Source: Campylobacter concisus (GTDB lineage: Bacteria > Campylobacterota > Campylobacteria > Campylobacterales > Campylobacteraceae). From it: DNA of 64,000 bases. The translations under genes were made by a program, and so were the position numbers. The stretch's first letter is position 1; every line of letters starts with the position of its first letter. The notes below the pieces were generated by a model. That model did no database searches, was not told the DNA's origin, and saw only the letters and a program-made list of their open reading frames with translations. Positions 54,399-62,800 of this stretch are shown here, in pieces. Where the stretch lies: contig NZ_CABPVS010000004.1 in NCBI RefSeq assembly GCF_902460845.1, forward strand, positions 110,193 through 174,192, given 5' to 3'.

Positions 54399-55468
54399 TT
54401 TTGCTCCAGTAAATTTTTAATAGCCTCTTTTAGCGCTTTATGGCTAAAGTTTTCATCCACAAATTTAAAGGTGTTTTGTGAGTAAATTTTGGCTTTTTCA
54501 GGCTCATTTATCAGCTCCAAAATGCACTCTTTTAGCGAAATTTCATCTAAATTTTTAGCACAAAGCCCACGCTCTTTATCTTTAACTAGTACGTTCATCG
54601 GCGCGTTGTCATAGACCACGATAGGTACTTTTGAGCTCATTGCTTCAAGCAAAACTGTACCAAGCCCCTCAGAGTGCGAGGCAAATACATAGATATCAAA
54701 GCTTTTTATGATATTTGCCGCGTCTTTTCTAAATCCAGTAAATATAATCTTATCTTTATTGCTAAAAATCGAGGCAATCTCGTTTTTTGTGCTTTCGCTG
54801 ATATTTCCTGCAAATACTATAGTAGCGCCCTTTTCTTTTAAAATTTCTTTTGCTGCATTTGCAAAGTCGTAGACACCTTTTTTGCGGTAAAGCGAAGTAA
54901 AAGTACCGATGACTAGCTCATCTTTATTGATATTAAACTCATCTCTAAAAGTACTTTTTGTGCTATCGATCATTTCTACATCAACCGTACTTGGCATAAA
55001 AAAGAGCCTATCTTTGCTAACGCCGATATTTAGCAGATACTCCTTAACACTAGTTGAGATGTACAAAATTTTATCAAATAGTCTTTTGTGCATGAGTTTT
55101 GAAAGAAAGCCTTTTATAGGAAAAAGATTGTGTCTTTCCTTATAAAATTTAACGCCCTTACTTCGGTAAAATAGTCCGGCAATGGCCCCAACCCAACTAT
55201 CAGTTGATCCATGAGTTATGACCACATCTATATTGTTATCTTTTATTGCTTTGCAAATGGCCGGTATGCTTTTATGAAAATTTTTCTTGCTCATCTCTTG
55301 TGCTATAACACTAAAGCCTTCTTCTTTTGCAATGCTTTCTATCTGAGAGTTTGGGTTGCAAAAAAGTATGACATTATGACCAATTTCACGCATAAAACGC
55401 ATCTCGTTTAGTGTCTTATTTTGCTCACCACCCCAATTAAAAAGTGTCTGCGTGTGAATAATGTTCAT
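54395..55468 (-). CDS. Family 4 glycosyltransferase (minus-strand operon)
   Basis: A 357-residue GT-B transferase: HTQTLFNWGGEQNKTLNEMRFM at the N-terminus, then VITHGSTDSWVGAIAGLF, KERHNLFP, PSTVDVEMID, IGTFTSLYRKKGVYDFANAAKEI, IVFAGNISES and the E-x7-E stretch FASHSEGLGTVLLEAMSSKVPIVVYD. The N-terminal Gly-Gly-Glu resembles the plus-strand paralogue (GFGGQEHRT), so both may descend from one gene. Four bases separate it from the family 9 transferase upstream. Confidence 0.9.
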   Translation of the reverse strand: MNIIHTQTLFNWGGEQNKTLNEMRFMREIGHNVILFCNPNSQIESIAKEEGFSVIAQEMSKKNFHKSIPAICKAIKDNNIDVVITHGSTDSWVGAIAGLFYRSKGVKFYKERHNLFPIKGFLSKLMHKRLFDKILYISTSVKEYLLNIGVSKDRLFFMPSTVDVEMIDSTKSTFRDEFNINKDELVIGTFTSLYRKKGVYDFANAAKEILKEKGATIVFAGNISESTKNEIASIFSNKDKIIFTGFRKDAANIIKSFDIYVFASHSEGLGTVLLEAMSSKVPIVVYDNAPMNVLVKDKERGLCAKNLDEISLKECILELINEPEKAKIYSQNTFKFVDENFSHKALKEAIKNLLEQK

Positions 55469-55472
55469 CTGC

Positions 55473-56534
55473 CTATCCTAAAATTTCTTTTATTTTGGCT
55501 TTTATTTTTGGCATTTCGTCACTAAAATCCATCAATGTTTTTTCTACACCATGCCTTGCTATGCCTTCTTTGTCGCAAGGCACAAAATCCCAATCTTTTT
55601 GATAAACAGTGTGTTTGCCCATACTTTGTATGCCATTTTGCGCTGTGTAGCCATTTTCCATGAGTGAGTTATCCCAAGGCCCCCACTCAAAAGCATTGCT
55701 TGGACCAAAAAAGGCGATCACTGGCACGTCATTTGCCGCAGCGATGTGCATTATAGCTGTATCCACTCCGATAAAAAGGCTTGAGCACTTTGAGAGAGCG
55801 ATCGTTTGTTTCAAATTTAGCTTACCGCCTAAATTTATAGGCTCACTTTTGCAAATTTTTAACACGCTTGCTAGCTTTTCTAGCTCATTTTCTTTATTAT
55901 CACTTGTTAGCACAACCTTTACGTCAAGCTCATTTTCGCAGTAGTCGATGAGCTCTGCCATGCTCTCGTCGTTTGCGCATTTAAACATCCAGCGGCTTGT
56001 AAGATGCATATGCACAAAGCGTTTTGGTAAATTTAGATGATCCACGCTCTCATTTGAAAATACACTAACTTTCTTGCTAATCGGTTCAAATCCTAAAGCT
56101 CTTAGCGCGTTTAAATTTAGATCGACCGTGTGAGAAAAATTTTCGTAGTATTTTGCCTTTACACTTAAGAGCTTGTTTATCGCCTTATGCTTGCCTAAAA
56201 AGCCAACTATCTTCTTGATCTTGGCGTACTTTGCGATGATGACGCCGCGGTCTCCAGTTGTCGTTTGCACCGCCATATCGTACTTCTCTTTTTTGATCGC
56301 TCTTATAAATTTTAGCTCGGTCATTAGCTTTTTAAAAAAGCCAGAATTTGCACTTTGTCTATCGTAAATGTGAATTTTATTTATGTAAGGATTGCCTTCT
56401 ATCATCGCTTCTGTGCCTTTGTTTAGGGCAAAGTCGATGGTCGCGTCTGGGTAGTAGTGGTGCAAATTTTCAATGAGCGGCGTGGTCAAAAGTACGTCAC
56501 CAATGTTTCTAAATTTAATCACAAGTATTTTCAT
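55473..56534 (-). CDS. Family 9 glycosyltransferase (heptosyltransferase, WaaQ/WaaF-like)
   Basis: A 353-residue heptosyltransferase. The N-terminus is MKILVIKFRNIGDVLLTTPLIENLHHYYPDATIDFA, and the C-terminal donor domain has NLGGKLNLKQTIALSKCSSLFIGVDTAIMHIAAANDVPVIAFFGPSNAFEWGPW. The late stretch with DWDFVPCDKEG resembles heptosyltransferase III (WaaQ) enzymes, which add a branch heptose to the inner core. ATG 56534 overlaps the previous stop (ATGA); an earlier in-frame ATG at 56549 is less likely. The exact acceptor is not defined. Confidence 0.86.
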   Translation of the reverse strand: MKILVIKFRNIGDVLLTTPLIENLHHYYPDATIDFALNKGTEAMIEGNPYINKIHIYDRQSANSGFFKKLMTELKFIRAIKKEKYDMAVQTTTGDRGVIIAKYAKIKKIVGFLGKHKAINKLLSVKAKYYENFSHTVDLNLNALRALGFEPISKKVSVFSNESVDHLNLPKRFVHMHLTSRWMFKCANDESMAELIDYCENELDVKVVLTSDNKENELEKLASVLKICKSEPINLGGKLNLKQTIALSKCSSLFIGVDTAIMHIAAANDVPVIAFFGPSNAFEWGPWDNSLMENGYTAQNGIQSMGKHTVYQKDWDFVPCDKEGIARHGVEKTLMDFSDEMPKIKAKIKEILG

Positions 56535-57235
56535 TTTATATATTTCCAAAATGTGTACTGGGCGTAAAGTCTAGCGATGATGTAGCCAGTAAAGCCCTCT
56601 TTAAAGCCACCTTTTAGCACGTAAAGCTTAAAAAATGTCCACGCTGGACTTGTAAGCGCCTTTAGTAAATTTCTCTTTGCTCCCATGCTTGAGTAGCGAT
56701 TTTGCTTAGCTATAAACTGCTCGATGCTCTCATATGCATAGTGCAAGAAGTGATTTTTAAGCGCGCCAAGCTTTTGTGTGCTGTCATTTAAAACGACCTT
56801 TTCATGCACAGCTCTGCCATCAAATTTGGCAAAATTTTTGTTAAAAAGCCTCACTGTGTAGTCTGGATAGAGCCCCATATTTTTGATCGCTTTGCCAAAG
56901 AAAAAATTTAGCCTAGCTACGTTGTAAGCCATAAATTTAGGCTCTTTTAGCGTGCTAATGATCTCATTTTTAAGCTCGTCTGTAATCATCTCGTCGCTAT
57001 CAAGCACAAATACCCACTCGTTTTTAGCTAGATCCACGCCCTTTTGCTTTTGCGCGCCAAATCCCAGCCATACTTGCTCGTAGAATTTAACATTACTAAA
57101 ATTTTGACAAATTTGCTTTGTACTATCGCTTGAGCCACTATCAACCACAATGACCTCATCCGCAAAATTTGTACTTTCTAGCACTTTTTGCAGATATTTT
57201 TGGCTGTTAAAAGTTAAGATGACGACACTTAGCAT
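56531..57235 (-). CDS. Family 2 glycosyltransferase, WaaE/KdtX type
   Basis: A 234-residue transferase of the WaaE (KdtX) branch, which adds glucose to the inner-core heptose. Motifs are LSVVILTFNSQKYLQKVLES, FADEVIVVDSGSSDSTKQI, VWLGFGAQKQKGVDLAKNEWVFVLDSDEMIT (DSD metal site), GLYPDYTVRLFNK and DGRAVHEKVVL. The C-terminal part is helical (FFKLYVLKGGFKEGFTGYIIARLYAQYTFWKY). It overlaps the acyltransferase gene by seven bases. Campylobacter have such a gene after waaC and htrB as I recall. Confidence 0.88.
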   Translation of the reverse strand: MLSVVILTFNSQKYLQKVLESTNFADEVIVVDSGSSDSTKQICQNFSNVKFYEQVWLGFGAQKQKGVDLAKNEWVFVLDSDEMITDELKNEIISTLKEPKFMAYNVARLNFFFGKAIKNMGLYPDYTVRLFNKNFAKFDGRAVHEKVVLNDSTQKLGALKNHFLHYAYESIEQFIAKQNRYSSMGAKRNLLKALTSPAWTFFKLYVLKGGFKEGFTGYIIARLYAQYTFWKYIK

Positions 57236-58122
57236 TTATACTCTTTTTCGTAAAATCTTTTAAAGCGTTTGTGAAACCAAAAGTATTCCTCAGGCCTTGC
57301 TCTAACCATCTCTTCGCACGCGCTACACTGCATCTGCGTCGCTTTTTGCACGGCATCTTCTTTGTCAAACGTACTTATGTCAATAGGCTGCTCAAAGTAA
57401 ATTTCGTTTAAATTTTCATCTTTTTGGTAGATAAATGCGTTTATGATAAGGGCATTTGTCTTTTGCGCTAGCACGCTTGCTGCTGGTGTGTGAAGCACAT
57501 CTTTGCCAAAAAACTGCACCTTTATGCCATCTTTTGGAGCGGTGTTTTGATCGACTAAAATCCCTACTATTCGTCTAGCTTTTAGCGCTTTTAAAATATC
57601 TTTTGCACCGCCATCTTTGTCGATGAGCTCCACGTCAAACTGCGATCTGTTTGCTCTTAAAATTTTATCCATGATGCTACTATCAAGCCTTCTACCAAGC
57701 ACTGAAGATGGCCCAAAATGAGCTGCGACAGCTAAGCCAAATATCTCCCACTGCCCAAAATGCGCTGTTGTAACTATGATAGACCTGCTAGACTTTATTG
57801 CGTCAAGCAAAAAGTGCTCATTTTTAAAAACAACTTGCTCTAGTATCTTTTGTTTTGTCGTGTTTTGATTGAGGATGAAATTTATACCAAGATATTTTGC
57901 GAAATTGTAGTAGCATTTTTTGGCGATTTCAAGCTTCTCTTCTTTAGTTTTTGTCTCGCCAAAAGCAAGGTTTAAATTTGTCATCACGACGTGAAATCGC
58001 TTTTTATTAAGCTTCATATACGAAAAAGCTAAAAATTTAGCGAGCAAATCTCTAAGTGAGCTAGGTAGTAAAAATATAAAAAATTTTAAAGTATAAAAGC
58101 CAGCTAGATAGAGCCTATCCAT
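57229..58122 (-). CDS. htrB: Lipid A late acyltransferase (HtrB/LpxL family)
   Basis: HtrB-type enzymes add a secondary acyl chain to Kdo2-lipid A. The 297-residue protein has an N-terminal membrane anchor (FYTLKFFIFLLPSSLRDLLAKFLAFSYM), the HX4(D/E) catalytic motif in VTTAHFGQWEIFGLA, LGRRLDSSIMDKI, VGILVDQNTAPKDGIKVQFFGK and the end ARPEEYFWFHKRFKRF. Sequence and place beside waaC fit the Campylobacter waaM/htrB gene. It overlaps waaC by eight bases. Confidence 0.92.
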   Translation of the reverse strand: MDRLYLAGFYTLKFFIFLLPSSLRDLLAKFLAFSYMKLNKKRFHVVMTNLNLAFGETKTKEEKLEIAKKCYYNFAKYLGINFILNQNTTKQKILEQVVFKNEHFLLDAIKSSRSIIVTTAHFGQWEIFGLAVAAHFGPSSVLGRRLDSSIMDKILRANRSQFDVELIDKDGGAKDILKALKARRIVGILVDQNTAPKDGIKVQFFGKDVLHTPAASVLAQKTNALIINAFIYQKDENLNEIYFEQPIDISTFDKEDAVQKATQMQCSACEEMVRARPEEYFWFHKRFKRFYEKEYKC

Positions 58123-59089
58123 TTAGTAGCCTTTTTGCAAAATTTGCAATCGTTTCTGGGAAAATCTCTCTTATGCAAAAGTCGTTTTTATCGATACTTC
58201 TCGCATCTATTTGCTTGCCCATATCTATAACTAAATTTTTATCCGTGATGTAAGCATTTCTGTGGCTTGGACGGTTGCCAAAAAGCGTGATAGAAGGCCT
58301 ATTCATCGCCCAAGCAAGGTGCGTTAGACCACTATCGTTGCCAATTACTAAATCACAACTTGTAATGAAGCTTATCATCTCTTTTATGCTTAGTTTTTCA
58401 AGTAGTTTTGCTGAGGTGCCTGAGATGATCGCCTCAGCCCTTACTTTCTCGCTCTCACTTCCGTAGCAAAGGTAAATTTTACATCCATCAAGTAATCTAA
58501 TTACGTCTTTAAATTTGTTATAAATTTTACTCTCTTCGCTTGCAAAGGCAGCGATCAAAACGCGTTTTTTATCACTTTCATTTTTATAAATTTCACTTGC
58601 TTCAAAGCAAGGTACTTTTTCTAAAATTTCACTTGCTTCAAAGCTAAAATTTAGAGCAAAAGCTACAAGCGATAAATTTCTAATGATTATATTTTCGTTG
58701 TAATCAATTTTAAATTTATGTCTATAAAGCCTAGCTGCGATCTTTTCTTTGACACTCTCTCTGCTAAAGCCATAAGTTTGCTTGCCTATTATTTTTGCGA
58801 CGACGGCTGATTTAAAAAGTCCTTGCAGATCGATCACTTTGTCAAATTTACCAAGCGTTTTTAGTATCTTGTAGCTTTGTTTAAAGCTTTGCTTAAGCGG
58901 TAAGACGACTAGCTCGTCGATAAGTGGATGATCTTTCAAAAGGCTTGCAAAACGAGCATCAACCAGCCACGTGATATGGGCATTTGGATAGTGCTTTTTG
59001 ATAAACTGAAGCACAATAGCTGCGTGCACGATGTCCCCAAGAGCGGAGAGTTTGACGATGGCTATTTTTAGTTGATTTTTGTTTTGCAT
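58115..59089 (-). CDS. waaC: ADP-heptose:LPS heptosyltransferase I
   Basis: WaaC adds the first L-glycero-D-manno-heptose to Kdo2-lipid A. The 324-residue GT-B protein has IAIVKLSALGDIVHAAIVLQF, HITWLVDARFASLLKDHP, KVIDLQGLFKSAVVAK, FSRESVKE and the donor loop LVIGNDSGLTHLAWAMNRPSITLFGNRPSHRN. It is the first gene of the minus-strand core operon (waaC-htrB-family 2-family 9-family 4-deacetylase-kinase-like-family 25), all coupled. A 63-base divergent gap separates it from the exonuclease gene. Confidence 0.94.
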   Translation of the reverse strand: MQNKNQLKIAIVKLSALGDIVHAAIVLQFIKKHYPNAHITWLVDARFASLLKDHPLIDELVVLPLKQSFKQSYKILKTLGKFDKVIDLQGLFKSAVVAKIIGKQTYGFSRESVKEKIAARLYRHKFKIDYNENIIIRNLSLVAFALNFSFEASEILEKVPCFEASEIYKNESDKKRVLIAAFASEESKIYNKFKDVIRLLDGCKIYLCYGSESEKVRAEAIISGTSAKLLEKLSIKEMISFITSCDLVIGNDSGLTHLAWAMNRPSITLFGNRPSHRNAYITDKNLVIDMGKQIDARSIDKNDFCIREIFPETIANFAKRLLNG

Positions 59090-59152
59090 TGATCACTTTA
59101 GATATAAATTTTTGGTATGATTTTAAAAAAAAATGCTTAAAAAAGGGCTAAA

Positions 59153-60184
59153 ATGGCGAAAAGTTACATCTGTGTCTTTGACTGCGAGACGATACCTGAT
59201 GCAAATTTGATAAGAAAAATTTATGGCATTGATGGGAGCGATGAAGATGTGAGCGTGCAAGCGATGGCGCTGCAAAAAGAGGCCAGTGGAAGTGAGTTTT
59301 TGCCTGTGATGTTTCATAGAGTAGTCGCGATCTCTGCGGTAATGGCTGATGAGTATGGCAAATTTTTAAAAGTTAGCACGATGGAGGGCAGGGACGAGCG
59401 CGAGATCATCGCTAAATTTTTAAAATTTATAAATGATTATAACCCAAGGCTTGTTAGCTTTAATGGCCGTGGCTTTGACCTGCCGATGTTAATGGTGCGT
59501 GCGATGCGCTACAACCTAAACGCGGCGGCATATTACGAGAGCGAAAACAAAGAGCTAAATAAAAACAAATGGGAAAACTATAGGGCAAGGTATTCGCCTA
59601 AATTTCACCTTGATTTGCTTGATTTTATAAGCGATTTTGGAAGCGTAAGAGGGCTAAAGCTCGACACTCTTTGTGCTAGCTTAAATTTACCTGGCAAGTA
59701 CGACGTACACGGCGATCAGGTGCTTGAGCTATACTATGCAGGCGAGCTTGATAAGATCAACGAATACTGCGAAAGCGACGTGCTTAATACCTACTGGCTC
59801 TTTTTAAAATTTGAGCTTTTACAGGCAAATATCTTGCAAGATGACTATATAAATCACCTAAACGTGATGAGTGAATTTCTAGCCAAAAACTGCGCTCACA
59901 GAGGATACACTGAGGTCTTTTGCACTGCGATAAGTGATGAGCTAGCTAGACTTAATGGCAAGCTTGATTATGAGATAAAGATCCAAAAAGAAGACGATGA
60001 AGAATTTGATGATTTTAGTGATCTTGACGGCACAAAAGATACGCCAGAGCAGCTAAATGAGCGTTTGGCAAGACAAGGACTTGATGGGCTTTTAAAAAAA
60101 GCTAGCGAGGTTGCGTCAGCTACAAAAAAAGATAAGAGTTTTTCTGAAGAGAAACTACCTGAAATAAATTTGGACGAAGAATAG
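59153..60184 (+). CDS. PolB-like 3'-5' exonuclease domain protein
   Basis: A 343-residue protein of the DNA_pol_B_exo2 group (RNase H fold). The exonuclease motifs are Exo I YICVFDCETIPD (Asp-Glu), Exo II PRLVSFNGRGFDLPMLMVRA (Asp) and Exo III INEYCESDVLNTYWLF (Tyr/Asp). There is no polymerase domain. The last ~80 residues are acidic and Lys-rich (KEDDEEFDDFSDLDGTKDT), probably unstructured. A TATGAT box at 59116-59121 may be its promoter. The same gene sits divergent from waaC in C. jejuni as I recall. Substrate unknown. Confidence 0.88.
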   Translation: MAKSYICVFDCETIPDANLIRKIYGIDGSDEDVSVQAMALQKEASGSEFLPVMFHRVVAISAVMADEYGKFLKVSTMEGRDEREIIAKFLKFINDYNPRLVSFNGRGFDLPMLMVRAMRYNLNAAAYYESENKELNKNKWENYRARYSPKFHLDLLDFISDFGSVRGLKLDTLCASLNLPGKYDVHGDQVLELYYAGELDKINEYCESDVLNTYWLFLKFELLQANILQDDYINHLNVMSEFLAKNCAHRGYTEVFCTAISDELARLNGKLDYEIKIQKEDDEEFDDFSDLDGTKDTPEQLNERLARQGLDGLLKKASEVASATKKDKSFSEEKLPEINLDEE

Positions 60185-60255
60185 AAAATCTATGCTTTTA
60201 GGCTGTAAAATATCTTTTGCTATTCTATGGAATTAATATCCTGATCCGCGGAATA

Positions 60256-60567
60256 TCACGGGTATTCAAATCCAAATTCATACTCTTTTAAAACTCCATT
60301 AGAAAAGATGAATTTCTCGTAATAAAGTGGCATGTCAAATTCTTGCAAGAGGTTGCTCTCGTTTTGCTCAGTGATGTAGGTGACGATAGAGGTGGCATTT
60401 TCTTCTTGTAGATCGTTTGGCTTGCCTAGCTTCTTTAAAATTTGGTCTTGTTTGTCACCAAGTTTGATGCCAGAATTTGTAGTGAAATCTTTTATTATAT
60501 TTGCTTTTCGCAAAATATTTTTGATGCTAATTGGGTCACCTATGACTGCTAAGTTACCTTTACCCCA
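60256..60567 (-). pseudogene. Truncated hypothetical protein with a BamE/SmpA-like motif
   Basis: The frame is open from just below an in-frame TAG (60570-60568) to TGA 60256, but offers no ATG or GTG near its head. A TTG at 60513 would give 85 residues. The readable part runs WGKGNLAVIGDPISIKNIL, RKANIIKDFTTNSGIKLGDK, QDQILKKLGKPNDLQEEN and ends in YEFGFEYP. Similarity appears to start inside a protein, so the N-terminus, probably a signal peptide, has been lost. IKLGDKQDQILKKLGKPN is the helix-turn pattern of BamE/SmpA-type outer-membrane lipoproteins. I treat it as a gene remnant; a short functional gene is less likely. Confidence 0.5.
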
Positions 60568-60690
60568 CTATTTTCTGTTTGTTCAAATTTTTAGGTCAAT
60601 ATTTTATAGTAACTTTGCTAGGCATTAAAAGTTTATAAGCATATAAATTTTTGTCCTATTAACATGTTACTCAAATTACCTAGTTACTGC

Positions 60691-61242
60691 TTATTTTTTC
60701 ATAAAATTTTTTCTCATGTCACTGAGAATTTTTGGAGTGATTTGATTTATATAAAGTCTATCGTCTTTATCATGATTCGTATAGTAATTTTCTACTTTGC
60801 TAATCTTTTCGTCGCTCGTATTTTCATCTATGTATCCAAATTTCCAAGTGTACTCATACAAATAAAATTCCGAGGCTAATTTTTTAAAAAGTATATAAAA
60901 ATCTACTATATTTCCGTCTCTGTCTTGAGCCCCGCCTTTAAACTCAATTATATTACCACTAGCCGTAACGCTCCACATAGACATATCATCATAACAGAAA
61001 CCCCATTTTTTCATTTTCTCTTTGTAAATAATGGTACACTCTTTTATGTCTATTGCCCGCCCCAGGTTGTTCTCATTATAATTACGTAAAATCTTTACAG
61101 AATAGCTATTGCTGCCTATTTTAAAATAATAGTTAGATACGTCTTTGTATTTAAAATTTTGTATTTCATCTTTTCCCATACCATTGCAAGCCAGCAATGA
61201 TACTAATAAAAATACACTATTTAAAAATTTGAAAAATTTCAT
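60691..61242 (-). CDS. Hypothetical lipoprotein
   Basis: A 183-residue protein with a lipoprotein signal, MKFFKFLNSVFLLVSLLAC, and lipobox LLAC (Cys19). The mature part is mostly beta strand and Tyr-rich (FKYKDVSNYYFKIGSNSYSV, KKWGFCYDDMSMWSVTASGN, FYILFKKLASEFYLYEYTWKFGYID). It begins four bases after the preceding gene in the minus-strand series. No family is recognised. Its codon and base use are more A/T-rich than the lipopolysaccharide and trp regions, as for all genes to the right. Confidence 0.72.
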   Translation of the reverse strand: MKFFKFLNSVFLLVSLLACNGMGKDEIQNFKYKDVSNYYFKIGSNSYSVKILRNYNENNLGRAIDIKECTIIYKEKMKKWGFCYDDMSMWSVTASGNIIEFKGGAQDRDGNIVDFYILFKKLASEFYLYEYTWKFGYIDENTSDEKISKVENYYTNHDKDDRLYINQITPKILSDMRKNFMKK

Positions 61243-61245
61243 ATT

Positions 61246-61824
61246 CTATGATCCATCGGTACTATATCCATTAGGATTTTTTATTAGTAATTTTTTAACA
61301 GCATCCGTATCATATTCTACACACTTGTCGTTACATTGAAAATTCAAGACTTTTGTTAGAAGCGAAACAATGATCGAATTTTCTTTTTTGTTTAACTCAT
61401 AGCAATTAGTTACATTGCTCCTTGTGTTATTTAAAGAGTAGCTATTGATGATACAAAGATTTTTCTTTTTATTTATTTCTGTAAAAAATACTGATTTTAT
61501 TTCATCTAGAATGTCTATAATATCAGGTTTTATTAAGGTTTTATCTATGTTTAAAAGCACCATTTTTGTTTTGTTGTTTTGCGTTTTTAAAAACGTAAGC
61601 ACAGCTAAAGCACCATCTAATTTTACTGCAACTGGCTTATGGGGCATTGTATTATTGCTATCTATTTTGCATTGCTCCCAGTCATCTTTTGTCCATTGGC
61701 TTTGAAGCTTTTTAGAGATAAACATGCAGTTTATTTCGGCTCTATTGGCATTTTTTTGAGGCTCAAAAACGTTTAAATTTATGACTATTAAAAAGCTTAT
61801 TAATAGTATGGTTTTAAATTTAAT
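61246..61824 (-). CDS. Hypothetical exported protein with an apparent AUU start
   Basis: From the ATG at 61725 the frame gives 159 residues without a signal. The same frame is open upstream to a TAA at 61830-61828 and encodes a fine signal peptide, IKFKTILLISFLIVINLNVF. It starts at ATT 61824, six bases after a strong ribosome site AAAGGA (61836-61831). No ATG, GTG or TTG lies in between. So either AUU is used or the start codon was lost by one base change. The mature part has KMVLLNIDKTLIKPDIIDIL and paired Cys (NCYELNKK, QCNDKC). No family recognised. Confidence 0.6.
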   Translation of the reverse strand: MKFKTILLISFLIVINLNVFEPQKNANRAEINCMFISKKLQSQWTKDDWEQCKIDSNNTMPHKPVAVKLDGALAVLTFLKTQNNKTKMVLLNIDKTLIKPDIIDILDEIKSVFFTEINKKKNLCIINSYSLNNTRSNVTNCYELNKKENSIIVSLLTKVLNFQCNDKCVEYDTDAVKKLLIKNPNGYSTDGS

Positions 61825-61845
61825 CTTTTATCCTTTGTAAATTTA

Positions 61846-62313
61846 TTAGTCAGGTAAATTCTTGGATGTAAATTTATAAACATCTACGCTACCATCTTTT
61901 TCCTCATATAGCCATAGCTCACAGATATTTTCAGGATTAGTGTCAAATAACTGAACCAAGAGAGTGTTTTTGTTTATCCATTTAAAATCAAAGTCATAAG
62001 AATAGTTATTTGCATCATAGGTCTTGTATCTTATATTTTTCATACATTCTATGTCTTTTATAGGAGGTTCATAAATAAGAACATTTAAAATCGGCTCTTT
62101 ATACATATTTAATATTGTATCTCTGCGGTAAGTGACCATACTTTCAACCCAAATTTTCTTTGCAAGCTTTTTACAGTCTTTATTCAAAAACTTTTTAGGT
62201 ATCGTTTTTCTTTCCCAATCATCCCCACTAATCTCTATTGCAAACGACATATTTAATGCTATAAGTGATATTAAAGCTATTTTATAGATCGTTTTCATTA
62301 GTACGTTATTCAC
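61846..62313 (-). CDS. Exported protein, tandem family member 1 (NLPD family)
   Basis: A 155-residue exported protein (signal KTIYKIALISLIALNMSFA). It shares with its two neighbours KKFLNKDCKKLAKKIW, a TILN-YKEPILN stretch, [28 protein letters not shown] and the final TSKNLPD. Cys residues after the signal are kept, suggesting disulphides in the periplasm. The GTG at 62313 lies two bases after the stop of the next family member, so translation probably reinitiates there; an internal ATG at 62298 would also keep the signal. Function unknown. Confidence 0.75.
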   Translation of the reverse strand: MNNVLMKTIYKIALISLIALNMSFAIEISGDDWERKTIPKKFLNKDCKKLAKKIWVESMVTYRRDTILNMYKEPILNVLIYEPPIKDIECMKNIRYKTYDANNYSYDFDFKWINKNTLLVQLFDTNPENICELWLYEEKDGSVDVYKFTSKNLPD

Positions 62314-62315
62314 AA

Positions 62316-62798
62316 TCAGTCAGGTAAATTCCAAGATATAAAATGATATGCATCTACTTTGTCATTTTTCTCTTCAAATAACCATAATTCACAACTGTTA
62401 TCAGGATTGTGCTCACTTTTAGGGGCAAATAATTGAACCAAAAGAGCGTTTTTGTTTATCCATTTAAAATCAAAATCATAAGTTAGATTGTCTGCGCCAT
62501 AAGCTATATATCTCGTGTCTTTCATACGCTCTACATCTTTTAACTCTGGTTTTGGTGAAAAAAATAACGTTAAAATATAATCTTTACATACATCTAATAT
62601 AGTAGCACCAACATAAGTATACATACCGTCGTTCCAAATTTTCTTTGCAAGTTTTTTACAGTCTTTATTTAAAAGCTTCTTTTGTATCGCCTTTTGTTTC
62701 CAACTATAATAATAATCATCTGTTGCAAATGATAAATTTATAGCTAAAAGTAAAGCTAAGATTATTTTAAAGATTGATTTCATAAATATATCGTTCAT
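62316..62798 (-). CDS. Exported protein, tandem family member 2 (NLPD family)
   Basis: A 160-residue exported protein (signal [19 protein letters not shown]). It is the middle copy of three: KKLLNKDCKKLAKKIW, TILDVCKDYILT, DFDFKWINKNALLVQLF, CELWLFEEKND and the end SWNLPD. ATG 62798 lies two bases after the stop of member 3, the same spacing as between members 1 and 2. Its sequence is closer to member 1 in the core and to member 3 in the signal peptide, so the array probably grew by tandem duplication. Confidence 0.75.
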   Translation of the reverse strand: MNDIFMKSIFKIILALLLAINLSFATDDYYYSWKQKAIQKKLLNKDCKKLAKKIWNDGMYTYVGATILDVCKDYILTLFFSPKPELKDVERMKDTRYIAYGADNLTYDFDFKWINKNALLVQLFAPKSEHNPDNSCELWLFEEKNDKVDAYHFISWNLPD

Positions 62799-62800
62799 TA

